Source: Monarcha castaneiventris obscurior
Lineage: Eukaryota; Chordata; Aves; Passeriformes; Monarchidae
Direction: 5' to 3'
NCBI GenBank assembly: GCA_026261815.1
Contig: JAMPIT010000348.1
Location: 186,001 to 250,000, forward strand
DNA: 64,000 bases
The translations under genes and the position numbers were made by a program. Position 1 is the stretch's first letter, and each line of letters starts with the position of its first letter. Positions 1 to 12,604 of this stretch are shown in pieces. The notes beneath the pieces are model-generated. The model did no database searches and was not told the DNA's origin. It was given only the letters and a program-made list of their open reading frames with translations.

Positions 1-477
1 CAGCACCTAATCTAAAAAGGGAATCCCCACCACAAGTTGAAGAATCAAGGTGAAATGCTGAGAAAACAGAGGCTTGTAATCAAAAAGGAAATGAAATACA
101 AAGAAATGAGAGCGAGAAAAAAAGATTAAGATATTGCCAGTTAAGAAGGCTGGAATACTGATGTTTTTTATCCCAAGCTTGAGGACAGTAAATACTTGAG
201 GGCAACAGAAGGCTGTGAAATGCAAAGCAATTTTATTTAGACCACCCTGACTGCCTTTTTTTAGCTAAGGTTTTTGGCTCTAGTGACAAGGAAAGAGCAG
301 CAGATGTTGGATTCTCTGGCTTTAGGAAGGAAAGAAGTACTCGTGAAGGGCACAGTGACTGTGTGAAGACCAGGGGTTTTAGCTCCTGGAGTTAGAGGAG
401 TGAAAGGAGAGCAAAACCATTCCACTTTCAAGTGAAATACAGAATACTTGCAAATCCACAAGACACGTTCTGGTTGG

Positions 478-591
478 TTTGGGGCTTTTTTGTTTGTTTG
501 GGGCTTGTTTTTTGTTCTGGTTCTGTTTGGTTTAGTTTTTTGTTTAGTTGGTTTTTCATTTGGGTTTTTTGTTGTGGTTTTTTTTAACATG
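478..591. repeat. T/G-rich low-complexity tract
   Basis: Runs of T broken by G (ggtttggggcttttttgttt and similar). On the other strand it is A/C-rich and gives a Lys/Pro/Thr/Asn-rich frame with no protein character. Confidence 0.9.
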
Positions 592-3447
592 AACTCATTA
601 GATTTGACTTATGTCCTACTCCTGTCCAGCCTATATGCTTTAGTCCTTCTCTAACCACCTGCACAGGCACTGCTGATAGAGTTAATGTTTGATGGGTAGA
701 TTAGACTTCCTCAGTAGTGGAGTCAGAAGTCTTCTAAATATACACCTTATATAAGTTTAGCTTTTCCTGAAAGTTAGGTTCGCCTTTGTTACTTGAGTAA
801 ATTTAGCTCTTACAAGGCTTGAAACAGATAGGATTATGTCTATTTCACAGGCAAGAAATACCATCAAAGCTGATTTCATCATGGCTAGGACGCGAAGCCT
901 CAGCTCATTCAGGTGCTTATCCTTGTCATAAGTCAGAAAATGAATAGTCCTGTGGACTTCAGTCATCCTTTTATCCCACCCCATGGGGGAAGGTGTTCAG
1001 AGGAAGGCTTTTCAAAACCTTGAGGTTTGAACCATGGCCTGTTTCTGCTCCTTTATACAGGGAATAGAGTTTTATCACCTTTTAAAATAATTTCAGTTAC
1101 TTTAATCATCATGATAATGCGTTATGAAGTGGGATTTCTTTTCCAGTCTGAGGTGAGCTTTTGAAGAGACACTTATGTAATTTGTGCTGATTTTTATTTC
1201 TCTTTTAATAATATGCAAGGATTCCTGAATTTTTCTCTTCTAAACAACAAAACAAGGGAGTTTGGAAATTTCTTATGGTGAAATTTGCATAGAGATTTAA
1301 CTAACTACTTGGCCTTTATCTGAGCTCAGTTCTCTTGGGAAATGTGAATGAACAGGATGAGGATTCCTATTTCCTTTCACCAACAGGGGTGACAAAAGGC
1401 AGTAATTTCTTCCATCTGCAGGTGTGGAAATCATCATAAGGTTATGGCTTCTGCTCGTTCAATACTATAAACCATCAGGTGATGGAAACTAATAGACTAA
1501 TTTCATTTGTCTGTAACATACAAAAGAATCTGAACAGAACTTCCTTCTGAATATAACTTTCTGAATAAGGGAAGCTAGTTTGTGCTTCTTTACATGGAGT
1601 CTTTCTAATCTGTTGACTGAAACACTTTTGTAGGAAGAACTGAAATTGTTTTAAAGGTGCAGTTTGCTGCTTAGGACATTCATAGTGAAAAAAATGTACT
1701 TAGCATGGTCTGTGGTAATTACATGAAGACCTAATTTTGTCTGGGTCTTCTGATACTAATGTCTTGTGGCGTTGCATCCACATAAATCATTGTAGATTGC
1801 TTTCCTTCCAATTTTTCTTTGTGTGCTTTTTACATAACAGAATCAACCTTGCCATCAAAATTTGTTGTGCTTTTGGAAACTATGCTGAACCTACTATTGC
1901 TGATGCCTTGCTGGTCCTTCTTTAAGTGACACTCACTTGCAACAGATGCAAACAAAGTGTTGTGGGGATCATGTAATTGTGCTTTGCTGTATTTCATAAA
2001 CTTGAAGTTCTTTTAGAACAGTTATCATTGGCATTAACTTTTTGAAGAACTGTGATAATGATGGTGTCTGAGATAGAATAAGGTCTTCAAAGAGAATCAG
2101 GAAGTGTTTTAAGAATATAATATTCACCATGAGTTTTGGTCCATAAGCTGTTACAATGCCTTCGGAGGTAATCGCTATAATTTTCTTCTTGAGAATTCTG
2201 AAAAAAGTTAATTCCTTCCTTGTTCTTGCAACAATTCCACCTTGCAGGACAAACCCCAAATCTCTTCTACTTTTCTATATTTTCCATTTCCTTCATAGGC
2301 CCTTTGTCCTCCACACCCTACCCTGCTGAGATTCTTCTTCCCATCCTTCTTTCCTCCACGTTGGGTCTGGATTTGGCATTGCAGGAGTCTGTCTATTAAT
2401 ACTCAGATCATCTGCTTCAAACACACTGTCAGCTTCCTACTGCTTCCTCTGGGGATGATCTGACAGGTGGTGATTTCCCAGGTCTGTTTTGGGGGATGAA
2501 ATCCTTACGACTACTGAACAGAGTTTTTCTAATATCCATGTGTCTCATGTAATCTGTTTTTCTCTCTGATATTTTGCCTCATGGAATATTGGCAAATGGA
2601 CAGAAAGGGTGGTGATTTCTGAGCATCAGCTCTTCCCTGAAGGTTGGACTCAGGCAGGTACTCTTGATTTTCATGATGGATAAAACAGACATAAAACAGG
2701 CTCTGAAAGGTTTTTTCTTTTTTTTTCTTTTTTTTTTTTTTTTCACTTGTCTGTGTTAGTTTAATTTGTCTAAATAATGCAAAGCAGATGGTAAGTTTTA
2801 AAGATCTTGGGTGATAAAGGTGACTTAGCACCCTGACATGCTGTTGCCAAGGACAGTTCAGTTCCTTTCATTAATCCACAGCAAGAGAAAGTAGGATCAT
2901 CCTGCAAATACACAGCCAAAGTTGATGTATTACAACCTTATGACTCACCAACTTCCTTCTCCTTCTCAAAACTGAATTTTGGATTTAAATCCTTTTAGAA
3001 AAATTCCTGTAGGCAATAGATGAGGGTGTTCTTCATCAATCTGTGATAGTTTGGATTTAGTACAGCCCTAACTCCAGACAGTCAGTCCTTGCAGACTCAA
3101 GTCTGACTCATGGTTCATTTCTGCTTCTTGGGTTTTTGTCTTGTGTCTTGATTCACCACTTTTTCTCCTTTGATGAGTAAATGAATATGTCATTGAAGAA
3201 ACAAATCCAGTCTCTCTCTTTCTCATCAAGAAAGAGATCTGTGGCTGAGGGGCTGGGGAGTAAAATAAGAACTGAGGATAAGTGACTGGTTATCCTGAAG
3301 GTCCAATTTTCCAAATCTGAATAGTGAGCTAATATTGATGTATCTGATGTGGGATGCACTAAAACGGAGAGTCCAAAATTACTAATTGATTTTGAAGAAT
3401 TTGATCTTTGCTGAAAAGGTCAGCATCTTGGGGGGGACAAAATTGAA

Positions 3448-3690
3448 AAAAAAAAAACAAACAAACCAAGAACAACAACAACAAAAAACCACAAAAAACA
3501 AACCAAAACAAACCCCAGACCCAAAAAATACAAACCAAGCCATCAAAAAAAAAAAAAAACCATACCCCAAAAAACCCCTAAAACCACACACGACCAAGCA
3601 AAAAAAACCCCAAACAAACAAAACCAAAACCAAACAAATAAAAACCCACAAAACCAAAACCAAACCAAAAGAAAAAAACCTAAAAAATTA
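3448..3690. repeat. A/C-rich low-complexity tract (about 240 bp)
   Basis: Irregular (A)nC and (A)nCC units over about 240 bp. Overlapping Lys/Thr/Pro-rich and Phe/Trp/Val-rich frames are artefacts of composition. Confidence 0.92.
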
Positions 3691-6039
3691 AAAAGGAAAA
3701 ATAAGATTAAGACTTTCCCATTATATAGCACACTGGCAAAACTAGATTTTTTTTTTGCACACAGACAAGCACCAAAAAGGCTGCAATTAAAAATTCAGAA
3801 TAAGCATGTGGACTCTTTGTAGCCAGAGATGGGGTTGATTGATTGCCTGTTCTCGCAGTGCAAAAGGAATGGACACCAGGGGAATGAATGGCATGCTCTG
3901 CAACTGAAGAGGCAAGGAGGGCACTCGTGCTTTTTTATTAAAATCCTATGCACTGAGAATTGCTCTGCCTGCTGTGATTAACTGGGTGAAATAAGTGATT
4001 CTGTTGCAAAGGGGAAGCCCTCTGGGCGGTGCTGAGGTTTACCCTGTGCCATATAGGTGATCTTGAATGTCAGACAGCAGGTGAAAAATGTCTTTTGGAT
4101 AATTTAGAGGATGATAACGTGTTGCATTCACCATGCTAAAAGCTGTGTGTAAATCAAATTGCCCCCACAGTAGATTTAATGGTCTGGAATTGTTGTTTTT
4201 ATTTTCAGTCTTTTGTCCTTTACTGTGTTGCCATAATTCAAGGAATTATGTGAGAAAGGCATTGCAGACATCAGGTGTTACCCAAGCTATTACTTCTTCC
4301 GCAAGAAGTATGTTGCCTTGCCTACTAAAGTCTCTAGAAGCCTGAGTGTGCTGAGCACAAGCCTGGCGGTAAAAGGATGGAAAAGCACTGTAAATCTGTA
4401 ATTTTCCGTTGTGAATTATTCATGGGTGTTACTCAAGTCACAAACAGGAAACTCGTGTATGAAGTCAGCTCAACACAGGCGTTCATTTGTGAAGAGAGCT
4501 CAGTCATGTGAAGGTTTGCCATATGGTCCCCACCAGAAGAAGCAGAGATCCAGAGCCATATTTTCTGCTGGTGTACACAGGCCTGGATACATTGACTTTA
4601 ATGAAGCTGCAGTTTACATGAGCTCAAGGTTTGCCCTCTGTCCTTTGAGAGGTTTTGTTGTTGTTTCTCTACTGACCCATTTATTCTTCCTTGAGTTGGT
4701 TAGAATGTGGTTAAAAATACAGGCTCATTATCTCTCCCCTACAATTTTTTTGGGTTTTTGGGTCTCTTCTAACCCACAATATAGGTATCTCATGGGGGAT
4801 GCTGGATATTTTGTGCTTTTTTTGATATTCAAGAGGATTCAGATGTTTAAACAATGATAAGAAAAGGGACTTGAAAGTATTACTAATATGGTAATAGTGG
4901 CTACTATAACATACTCAGATTAGGAGGGACTTGTTTCAGAGGTCAAAATATCTTGTAAGATTAGCAGTTCCTGTATTAAAAATGAGCAGTAAGGTATCAC
5001 AATGGGTTCTCTTTGCCTCCCTCCTAATCTTCCAGCACCGCCTGGTGCCATATGTTTATTTTTCAGAAGACACGCCGCTTCTGTCCTTTCTCCCTGGCAC
5101 ACGTTTCCTGCCCTGTGTTACTTTAGAGCACTGTGAGAACAGGGTGGCTTCTTGGGCTGAATGAAGGGTTTCTCTCATCACCTCATGAAGGTGGGCAGTG
5201 GGCAGGAGGCTGCATGTTGAAAGCTCTGGCTGCAGGAGCCCTCTATGATCAGTCAGCGCTGCCTGGACCCAGATTATGCCACCAAAACCAGAGTATTCAG
5301 AATGTATGAAGTTAGTGAATTGTGCAGTTTATGAAAGGTCTCAAAGTAGTTTGAGGATGGAGATGCAATGAATAATAATTACAACTTTCTTGGAATGTGA
5401 TGGGACAATTCCACAGATTCTTATACCAATAGACTGAAAGGCCGTCGTTAGTCCTCAATTAAACATGCAAGGACATTAAAGAATAAGGTTACATCCAAAT
5501 GCATTGACTTCTGTGACGATTCACTACAATTTTTTGCTGACCTGCTGGCTGGACAAAATAGCAAATAGCCAGCCAAATGTATTTTAAGCCATATCAGGTA
5601 CTCGAGGCTCAGTAACATTGCTACTAAATATTCCTGTCCTTGCTGAGGGCAGGATTGCCCAGGATGTTAATTTGCAAAGCAGAAAAAAACTAGCACACAA
5701 AAGAAAAATCTATGCTGTCTTCAAGTGCAGCTTTTTAATGTCAAACATTCGTGCCTGTTCAGCTCTTAGCAAGAAGTGGGCTTGCTAACAAGGTTTAAGG
5801 GTATGTAGAATGATTCTCACTCATAAGATACTTTCTCTGAAGCACTCCAAGGAAGGATTTTTGAGATGAGAAAGGCAGAGCCATGTGCAAACATGACTCC
5901 TTGTTAGTGCTGCAGCCAAGTGCTCTGCCAAGTGTAGGAAGAGGCTGCAGGTGAGAAGAATGAAGAGCTGAACTGCATTAACCCCATCTCTGATGCTGGC
6001 ACCTGGAGAAGGTGACACCAAAATGAATGGAGTCCTGGG

Positions 6040-6215
6040 TAGAGCTTTAAATATCCCAGGGGGATTTAAAAGACAGGCAGATGTGGCCCTTGGGGACATG
6101 ATTTAGCGGTGGGCTTGGCATTGCTGCATTAACAGTTGGATTCAGTGATCTGAAAGGTCTTTTCCAGCCTCAGTGACTCTGGGATTCTCTGGGTCTCTGG
6201 GATTCTCAGAGTCTG
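6040..6215 (+). mobile_element. CR1 LINE, 3' end
   Basis: The sequence from gggggatttaaaagacaggc through ggacatgatttagcggtggg, the gattcagtgatctgaaaggt segment and terminal tctgggattctc repeats follows the 3' end of avian CR1 elements. CR1 copies are usually 5'-truncated, end in a short tandem repeat instead of poly(A) and lack target duplications. No open reading frame remains. Confidence 0.8.
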
Positions 6216-9200
6216 TGGTTCAAATTGCAGCACAGAAGAGCAGGAAGGGCTGCATGCTGGAAGCTCTCTCAGATGTCCCAAGTCCTGGGTGATCAGTGGA
6301 CCTGGGCAGGCCAAGCAAAGAAAACAAAAGGATCAAAACTGGCATTAGTGAGGAACTAAGACAATTCCTAACAGCTCCATGCAGACCCCTGAACGGGAAA
6401 GCAAAGAGATATTCAGGTCTTGCAACCCTGTCAACACCAGCAGCAGGTTAAAGAAAAAATGGAATAAAAGACCTGTAGGTGACTGCCACATTGCTCTGGT
6501 TTAACTGATGCCTCATACAGCTGGCATATCATGCACACCAGGAAAAACCTGACTTCTCTTCTTAATGACACTCTGCAATACTAAAACAACAGTAACTTTG
6601 AAGATTTGTCTATAATTCCAGTTTTACTTGTTTCTTTTTCACCCTTGAATAATGCAGCTAAACCTAAAAATTCCATTTTCTCTCCCAGAAAAAAGTGTGT
6701 ATTTGGATGTGCAATAATTCAATATTGTTTGCATCTTGCACGGATCCAGAGACAAACCAGCCTTACTATTAAAATAAAAAGGTGCATTTCTTTTCCTCCT
6801 TGCTTGAACAGCATACCATTATGCTGATCAGTTTTTGTAAAATCTAAACAAGTGGGGCACGAAATAACCAGTTACATATTTGTTCCTGGTGTCTGAAGCA
6901 GCTGAGGACATCATGGTTAGAATATAAGTGAATTCCTCACAATTAAGCAGTAAATGAACATGTGAAGTCTATTTCCTATACAATATTTTAACCAGATGGG
7001 TCTGTCTTCTGACTACGAAAAAGATTGCCACAGTGCTGAGATCTCATGACTTCCTTTAGGCTCTTGACTCTCCTTTGGGCAGCTGTAAGGATTTGGAAAT
7101 GAGAGCTGTGTAGTTCTGTGGTGTGGCAGGAAACCTCGTTTGTTTCCACATCTTCCCTGTCATGATCCTGCTCCAGCACCCAATCCAGGCTGGTAGGAAA
7201 GGGGGTTCTGCAACTCTGCTTGCCTGGTATGAAGCCACTGCTAATCAAACATCTCCATTCATGGGGGCAGGTAAATCCAGGATCTGCTTGGAAAATATAT
7301 TCTAATGCAAATTAAATACCACTTGTTTGAAGTTCCATGGCAGTCTCTAAACTGAAGGAAATGTTGCACGTCATGCCTGTGTGGGTAATTCTGGGTCCAG
7401 CTGAGTATGAGCAATTGGAAGCATATGGTGACAGCATTTGTGTCAGAGTTTTACTTAGAAATCAGAAATCACAGCAAAAGTTACCGAGGAACCTCAATTT
7501 ACACCCAGATTTGGACTTAAATTTTGTGTCTGCTATTTCCACCCCTATTTTCTTTATGGTCAACCCAGTAAAACAAAATTAAACAATAAATCCTGGTTCT
7601 CTGCGACATCTATTTTTAGAATCAAATGCCTTTCTTACACTTTAAAATGCTTTCCTATATCTAATATATCAAGTATACTTGGACTGAAGAAAACTCTTCT
7701 GTGCTCATTACAAATCAAATGGGAAAAGAGGAACTCCGTATATACTCAGTCATGATCAGGTGAAACAAAGTGTGATGGCAATACATGAAAGAATTAAACA
7801 GAAAACACTAAATTTCAGAGAGAAAATGGTGAAAGTTATTTGTCACCTTTTCCATGCTGTGAAAAGTCAAATGCCAGACTGGTCACAAGACAGAGACTGG
7901 TGTTATTTGAAGGAAACCAAGAAGAGAGTGTGACCATATGTCTTTATGACCTGCAAACTGAAGACTCTGAAGAGTCAAGGAATGCAAAGAGTGTGATTGA
8001 GCTGCTCTTCTGGTGAAGCCAGCTAAGGCCATGGAGTTTTCTGAGTATTTGCTGGAAGCTTTTCAAGGCAGATGCTTTGGTTAAGTTCACCAACTTCTGA
8101 CCACTGATGTGCCACTTCATTCAGATTTTATGCTGAGGCAAGGACACAATGGAAGCATCTCATTTTTTAGAGTCTGTTTAAATAAATGCCCTGCACATGC
8201 CTGACTTAAGTGGAAAAGCTGGGCTGTGAATTTACAACACACCTTTGATGCAAGTTAGAACTTCATGTATTCTTTTAACCTGATTCTTAAGACAGGATTT
8301 TCAGGCAACATGAAAATTAAAAACTATGATGCAGCTTGTTTCCCTTGTTTCAGAGCCCCAGTCTCTTGAACGAAATTGTAAGTTAATACACAGATTTATT
8401 GCCTTTATTTTCTTATCTTTTTGGCTATAGACACTAAAAAAAAGGTCATACTGCTCATTTCAGACAGGTTTTTTGTAGACCTTGGCAAGATTTGTCTTTC
8501 TTTGGGCTTTTTCCTGGACTGAATTAGGAGGGTTGAAATATACCTTCCACAAGAAAAAAATTCCTTCTGCAATTGCCATGATTTTCTTAAAGCTACTAAA
8601 TCAGATGTGGGATTGTTAACCACAAGAGTCAGGCAGAGATGTGTTTCTAGAAATGCAGTAGGAATGGGAAGATATATTTTCATGTGGCTAATATGTCAGA
8701 AGATGAGACAGCCAGAGGCCCAGTGCCTGAGCAAATGAGCAGTGACTCATGGATGTTCACTGACATTTGTCATAATGTGAGCAGACTTCTTAGGAACCCT
8801 TATGGTAAAAAAACATCCAGTTTAAAGAAAATTAAGATGAAACTAGCAGCTACCATAACCCATACCATTGGCTAAAAGCAGTCCTATAAAGAAATGCTGC
8901 AGTGCTTTGACAGGAATAAAAAAAAAATACACTCCCATGACAGACAGAATATGTCTTTGTCTTACTGCTCATGTCAACCCAGGAACCAGAGATAACCTCT
9001 GAAATCATAGCAGAAAAGGAATTTCTCATCACTTCTGCTTCACTTGTAATATTTCAGTCTCATAACATTTGCCTATCATAGTATTAGGACATTGTAATGA
9101 TTGATCAGCTAAGGTTGGTAAATACTCATACCTCAGGAAGAAAAGCACCCATAGCCCTGAAACCAAATACACTCACCACCAGAACCAGGGTCCAGTTCTG

Positions 9201-9602
9201 GTTTTCTGTCTCTCTGATGCCTAGCAGGAATTTGTCTCGTAAATGTCATTTTGATAACACAAGGTGGCTCTTGCTTTTGTTGCAGGTGCCAGGTTGTTAA
9301 AGCCACATATTTTGGCTCAGCAAACAGCCAAAGCTTTGCTAGAAAGTCTTTCTGAGGAGCTCTGCTCTCAAAACAAATACAGTGGCTGGCCTTTTAACTT
9401 TTTGGAAGAAAAGCTGCAAGAGTTTCCTATTCTCTGGGAATTTTTTAGTATCAGGGCTCCTTTCTTTGGGGCAGGAGATTGAGAGCTCTGAAAATCAAGA
9501 ATTTTCTGAATCTTAGTTACATTTTTTCATTGAAATGAAAAGGATATGAAAACTAGCCTAATTTCTGAGCTTTCCAGTGTTGGATTTTTTTTCTTTTTTT
9601 TT

Positions 9603-9634
<32 letters not shown>

Positions 9635-10313
9635 CTTTTCTTTTTTTTTTTTTTTTTTGCTTATTGAGAGAAAGTTTTAGTTGTGGATTTTGAGAGTTTT
9701 TTGATTTTGCTTTTTCAGAGAGGGTCCAGTTTCTGAAGCATGAAAATTCAGACAGTGTGGAAGATTCTCTCTTTTTCTCTTACATTTCACCAAGCCTAAA
9801 AGTACTTTCTGTTTGCTTTGAATTTCACATATGGCTATCATGAAAAAAGTGTTCCTCTTGTTTCTGTCTTTCAGAAATCAGGTCTTCAGAAATAACTCCA
9901 TCTTGAGCTGGCAGGTCCAGAAACCCACAGAAAACTTGAAGAGGCACAAGTGAAACCAGCAAGAAGCCATGACCCTTTCTTCTTTAATTTTCATCCTTAC
10001 ACTGTTCACCCAAGGATGTCACCTCCATGTTTTCTATAAGGTGACAGACAGAGATGAAGCCTCGCTCTTTGTAAAGGTAAAATTTCGTAGGACTGAAGAT
10101 GGATGGCAGGAGATAGGGAATTCTTCTACTCACCTTGCACTCTTCTCTCCTTTCCCATGGTTTTTGTGGGTGCGGTGTTAAAGAACTGAAGAGTTCACAG
10201 AGGGGGAGGCAGCTGGGAGGCTGAGATGTGCTGAGCATTGTGTGTAGCTCCTCCTGACCTCCCGACCTCCTGCAGCTGCCCCTCTGTTGCTTTCCCTGTA
10301 TTTTGATTCCATG
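6216..10313. other. Intergenic DNA, no gene recognised
   Basis: Only short chance frames and the T-rich tract at 9,584-9,658 are visible. Confidence 0.5.
9584..9658. repeat. T-rich tract with periodic C
   Basis: A run of (T)8-9C units ending in about 20 T. It is typical of a decayed poly(T)/poly(A) microsatellite. Confidence 0.95.
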
Positions 10314-10317
10314 AAAT

Positions 10318-10975
10318 TGTAATAAATAACTCCACCCAATTAAAATAAAACAAGTATAAAATTTATTTTGTGTCCGAGAGTTCGAACACACAAAGCCACG
10401 ATCGAAAAAGGAGACAGTGCCAAGCCCGGGATTGGAACTGGGTGAACACAGGTCTGACCTCTATCGCATCAGACCTCCCTCTGTTCTCAACCACTGCTTC
10501 CAATGGCTTATTTTTATACAGTTTTTCCCATAGAGTCCGGATCTTGGGTATTATTTTTGCCAATCATCATATGCATGAAGTACACCATTCATGAAACTGG
10601 GGTGGACAAAACGCATCCTGTCCTTGAGTAATGTCCCATCACCAGAGGATGTTACCTGATGACTCATGATGTTCCATATCTTGGTTCCCGATCCGGTCGT
10701 TAGCACCTGAGCTGGGAGGGGATTTTCATAGATAGTTAATCAGTTCTTCCAGAAGTTCTCCTTGAAAATGTAAGTATCAGGAGCCAGCTTAATTCTTTCT
10801 TGATGAGTCGTTATTCTCTGTAGCTCAGTTTTTGGGATGCAAATCAGTCCCCTGTAAAGGTTACAATTCTCCCAGGGCAAGTTCTGTTCGTTTTTAATAT
10901 TGGTTACATCTTAACTTTGGTACATATTTTGATATTACATATTTGAGCACAGATTTCCCATTTTTATTTATAACA
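10318..10975 (-). mobile_element. Solo ERV LTR, family A, copy 1
   Basis: This 658-bp block aligns along its length, in opposite orientation, with 39,635-40,351. On the minus strand it starts TGTTATAAAT and ends ATTTATTACA. It has a TATA-like motif (reverse complement of tttttataca near 10,511) and AATAAA near 10,363. The 4-bp aaat occurs on both sides (10,314-10,317 and 10,976-10,979), consistent with target-site duplication. No internal retroviral sequence adjoins it, so it is a solo LTR left by recombination. A 4-bp duplication points to a different integrase class from the 24.8-33.0 kb provirus. Confidence 0.85.
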
Positions 10976-11329
10976 AAATGTTTTGGAGGTTCTGCTTTGT
11001 TGTTCTCCTGTGTAGTTCCCTGAAATGTTGAATTGCTGCCCCATTTCCCAGGTCCATGGGCAGGAGGTGCTGGTACTTCCTATCACCACACCGAACAGGT
11101 ACCCAGGAACAATAAATGCAAGGGGGGACAATGGCCGTGTTCCCTTCAGGCAGGTTTTGTTCTGCATATCATCAATTAAAGGCTGACTTACCCAGCGATA
11201 GCTTGTGCAGGCTCCTGCTGCTCTAAAGGCTTCTGGCATCATTGTCAGAGACTGAAATATTATAGTTTATGACTTAAACTTTTCTTGAAGGACTTTTAAA
11301 ACTGTATTATAAAAGCTGCAGAGAAAATT

Positions 11330-11840
11330 ACCGCACCCTGAATTCGGCCCTGACTGAGGCCTGACACCGCTCCCTGATGGAGATAAGACAAAGTAACAAC
11401 TCAGGGCTTGGGACATGCATGGAGCAGAGGCTTAACACCTCCAGGGTGGAGATCACGGCCCCAGGGCTATCAGCTGCCAGGCTCGAACAGACCCTCGCAC
11501 CAAAGGGTGGAGGGAGAGAGGCTTTGGGTATCTTTGGGTATCTTGGAAAAAAAAGCCTCTGCTCAGAGGCGCAGTGGCTGCCCATCCTCCACCGTGCAGA
11601 AGAGCCCAGCTGCCCTCACCCGGCGAGAAGCTGCATCCACATGAAGGACAGAGGGGGGACATGGCCCGCCAAAGGCCCCGCCATAGGGGTCCCCAGACCC
11701 TGCACCAGAGCACCAGAGATGATGCACAGACCCTCACTGTTGCAAGGGACAGTGTGTCAAGCTAGCCCCTGCAAGGGGAGACATATGGGCGTTCTCACCT
11801 GGCCCACAGGGTATGTTAATCCACGGGATTCTGTGCTCTT
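11330..11840. other. GC-rich island-like block, no gene recognised
   Basis: Base composition changes sharply relative to the flanks, and several overlapping frames stay open (the longest is 168 codons, 11,377-11,883). None of them shows a domain, signal peptide or typical protein composition. It may be the remains of a retroviral internal region or LTR linked to the AATAAA-bearing segment on its right. Confidence 0.4.
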
Positions 11841-12368
11841 CGGCATGTGGCGGTGTGAAAAACGAGCTTCACTCTCCTGTTAGGATTGAAAAGTTTAATA
11901 AAGGACAATAAGGGACAAAGACAATAAAGCAAAAGTCACAGCGCTGGGTGCTTTGGCGCTCTGCCAAGAGCACACCTGCTGTCCTGGAGACTGTGAAGCC
12001 AGCTAAGTATGAAGTATGAAGCTATGTATGCTTTACATACACATCGACTTATTACATATTCATAAACAATTATACATATTCAACACCCTTCTAGGAACAG
12101 TTCTCCTCTTCCCAAAATCAGTGATCGCTGTGGAGATAGGTCTCTTGGTGATGAATATTATCTTATTTGCTGGTCCAAGCAAAAAGTATTAAAAACCCCA
12201 TCTTCACAACCAAGCCACCTTAAGTAGCATCTATTTTGTAATAAAGGTAATATATATATATAACTTTTATTTGTGACAAAGCCACTACTTTTAACATTAC
12301 TTATTTTAACATTTGCAGAAAGCCAATATTATAGCCTCTATTTATCACAGGCGGCATGTGGCGGTGTG
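11841..12368 (+). repeat. 17-bp direct repeats flanking a 494-bp segment
   Basis: cggcatgtggcggtgtg occurs at 11,841-11,857 and again at 12,352-12,368. The enclosed segment contains several AATAAA signals (near 11,893 and 11,923) and looks LTR-like, while the 500 bp to its left are unusually GC-rich. The repeats may be a long target duplication or two copies of an LTR edge. Confidence 0.5.
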
Positions 12369-12508
12369 GCCATGGCAGCGACAGGGCACCCTCACCACCA
12401 GCAAACCACATGGAGGGGAGCAACGAGACATCATTGGGACCCTCAGATGGGTGATATGCTTCCACCTAACCCCTCTCACTTCTCCCTGTCCCCCAGCCCC
12501 AAACACAC

Positions 12509-12604
12509 TTTCCTTCCTTCCTTCCTTCCTTCCTTCCTTCCTTCCTTCCTTCCTTCCTTCCTTCCTTCCTTCCTTCCTTCCTTCCTTCCTTCCTTCCTTC
12601 CTTC
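12509..12604. repeat. (TTCC)n microsatellite, about 24 units
   Basis: An uninterrupted TTCC array, which is GGAA on the other strand. The Phe-Leu-Pro-Ser and Lys-Glu-Gly-Arg open frames across it are translations of the repeat. Confidence 0.98.

Larger units (their letters stand above)
1..6039. other. Intergenic AT-rich DNA, no gene recognised
   Basis: Apart from the T/G-rich and A/C-rich tracts listed and a T-run near 2,712-2,742, I see no exon, RNA gene or known repeat. The longest open frame (148 codons, 4,411-4,857) has no domain and no conserved-looking composition. Confidence 0.5.

Noticed and set aside
3382..3731. Lys/Thr/Pro-rich and Phe/Trp/Val-rich frames on both strands
   Set aside because: They translate an A/C-rich low-complexity tract. 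The same applies to the frames at 261-654, 18,357-18,683 and 45,132-45,466.
4411..4857. 148-codon frame
   Set aside because: No signal peptide, domain or splice context. A frame of this length is expected by chance in 64 kb.
11377..11883. 168-codon frame in a GC-rich block
   Set aside because: Several frames on both strands are open at once because stop codons are rare in GC-rich DNA. There is no domain, and it runs into the 17-bp repeat.
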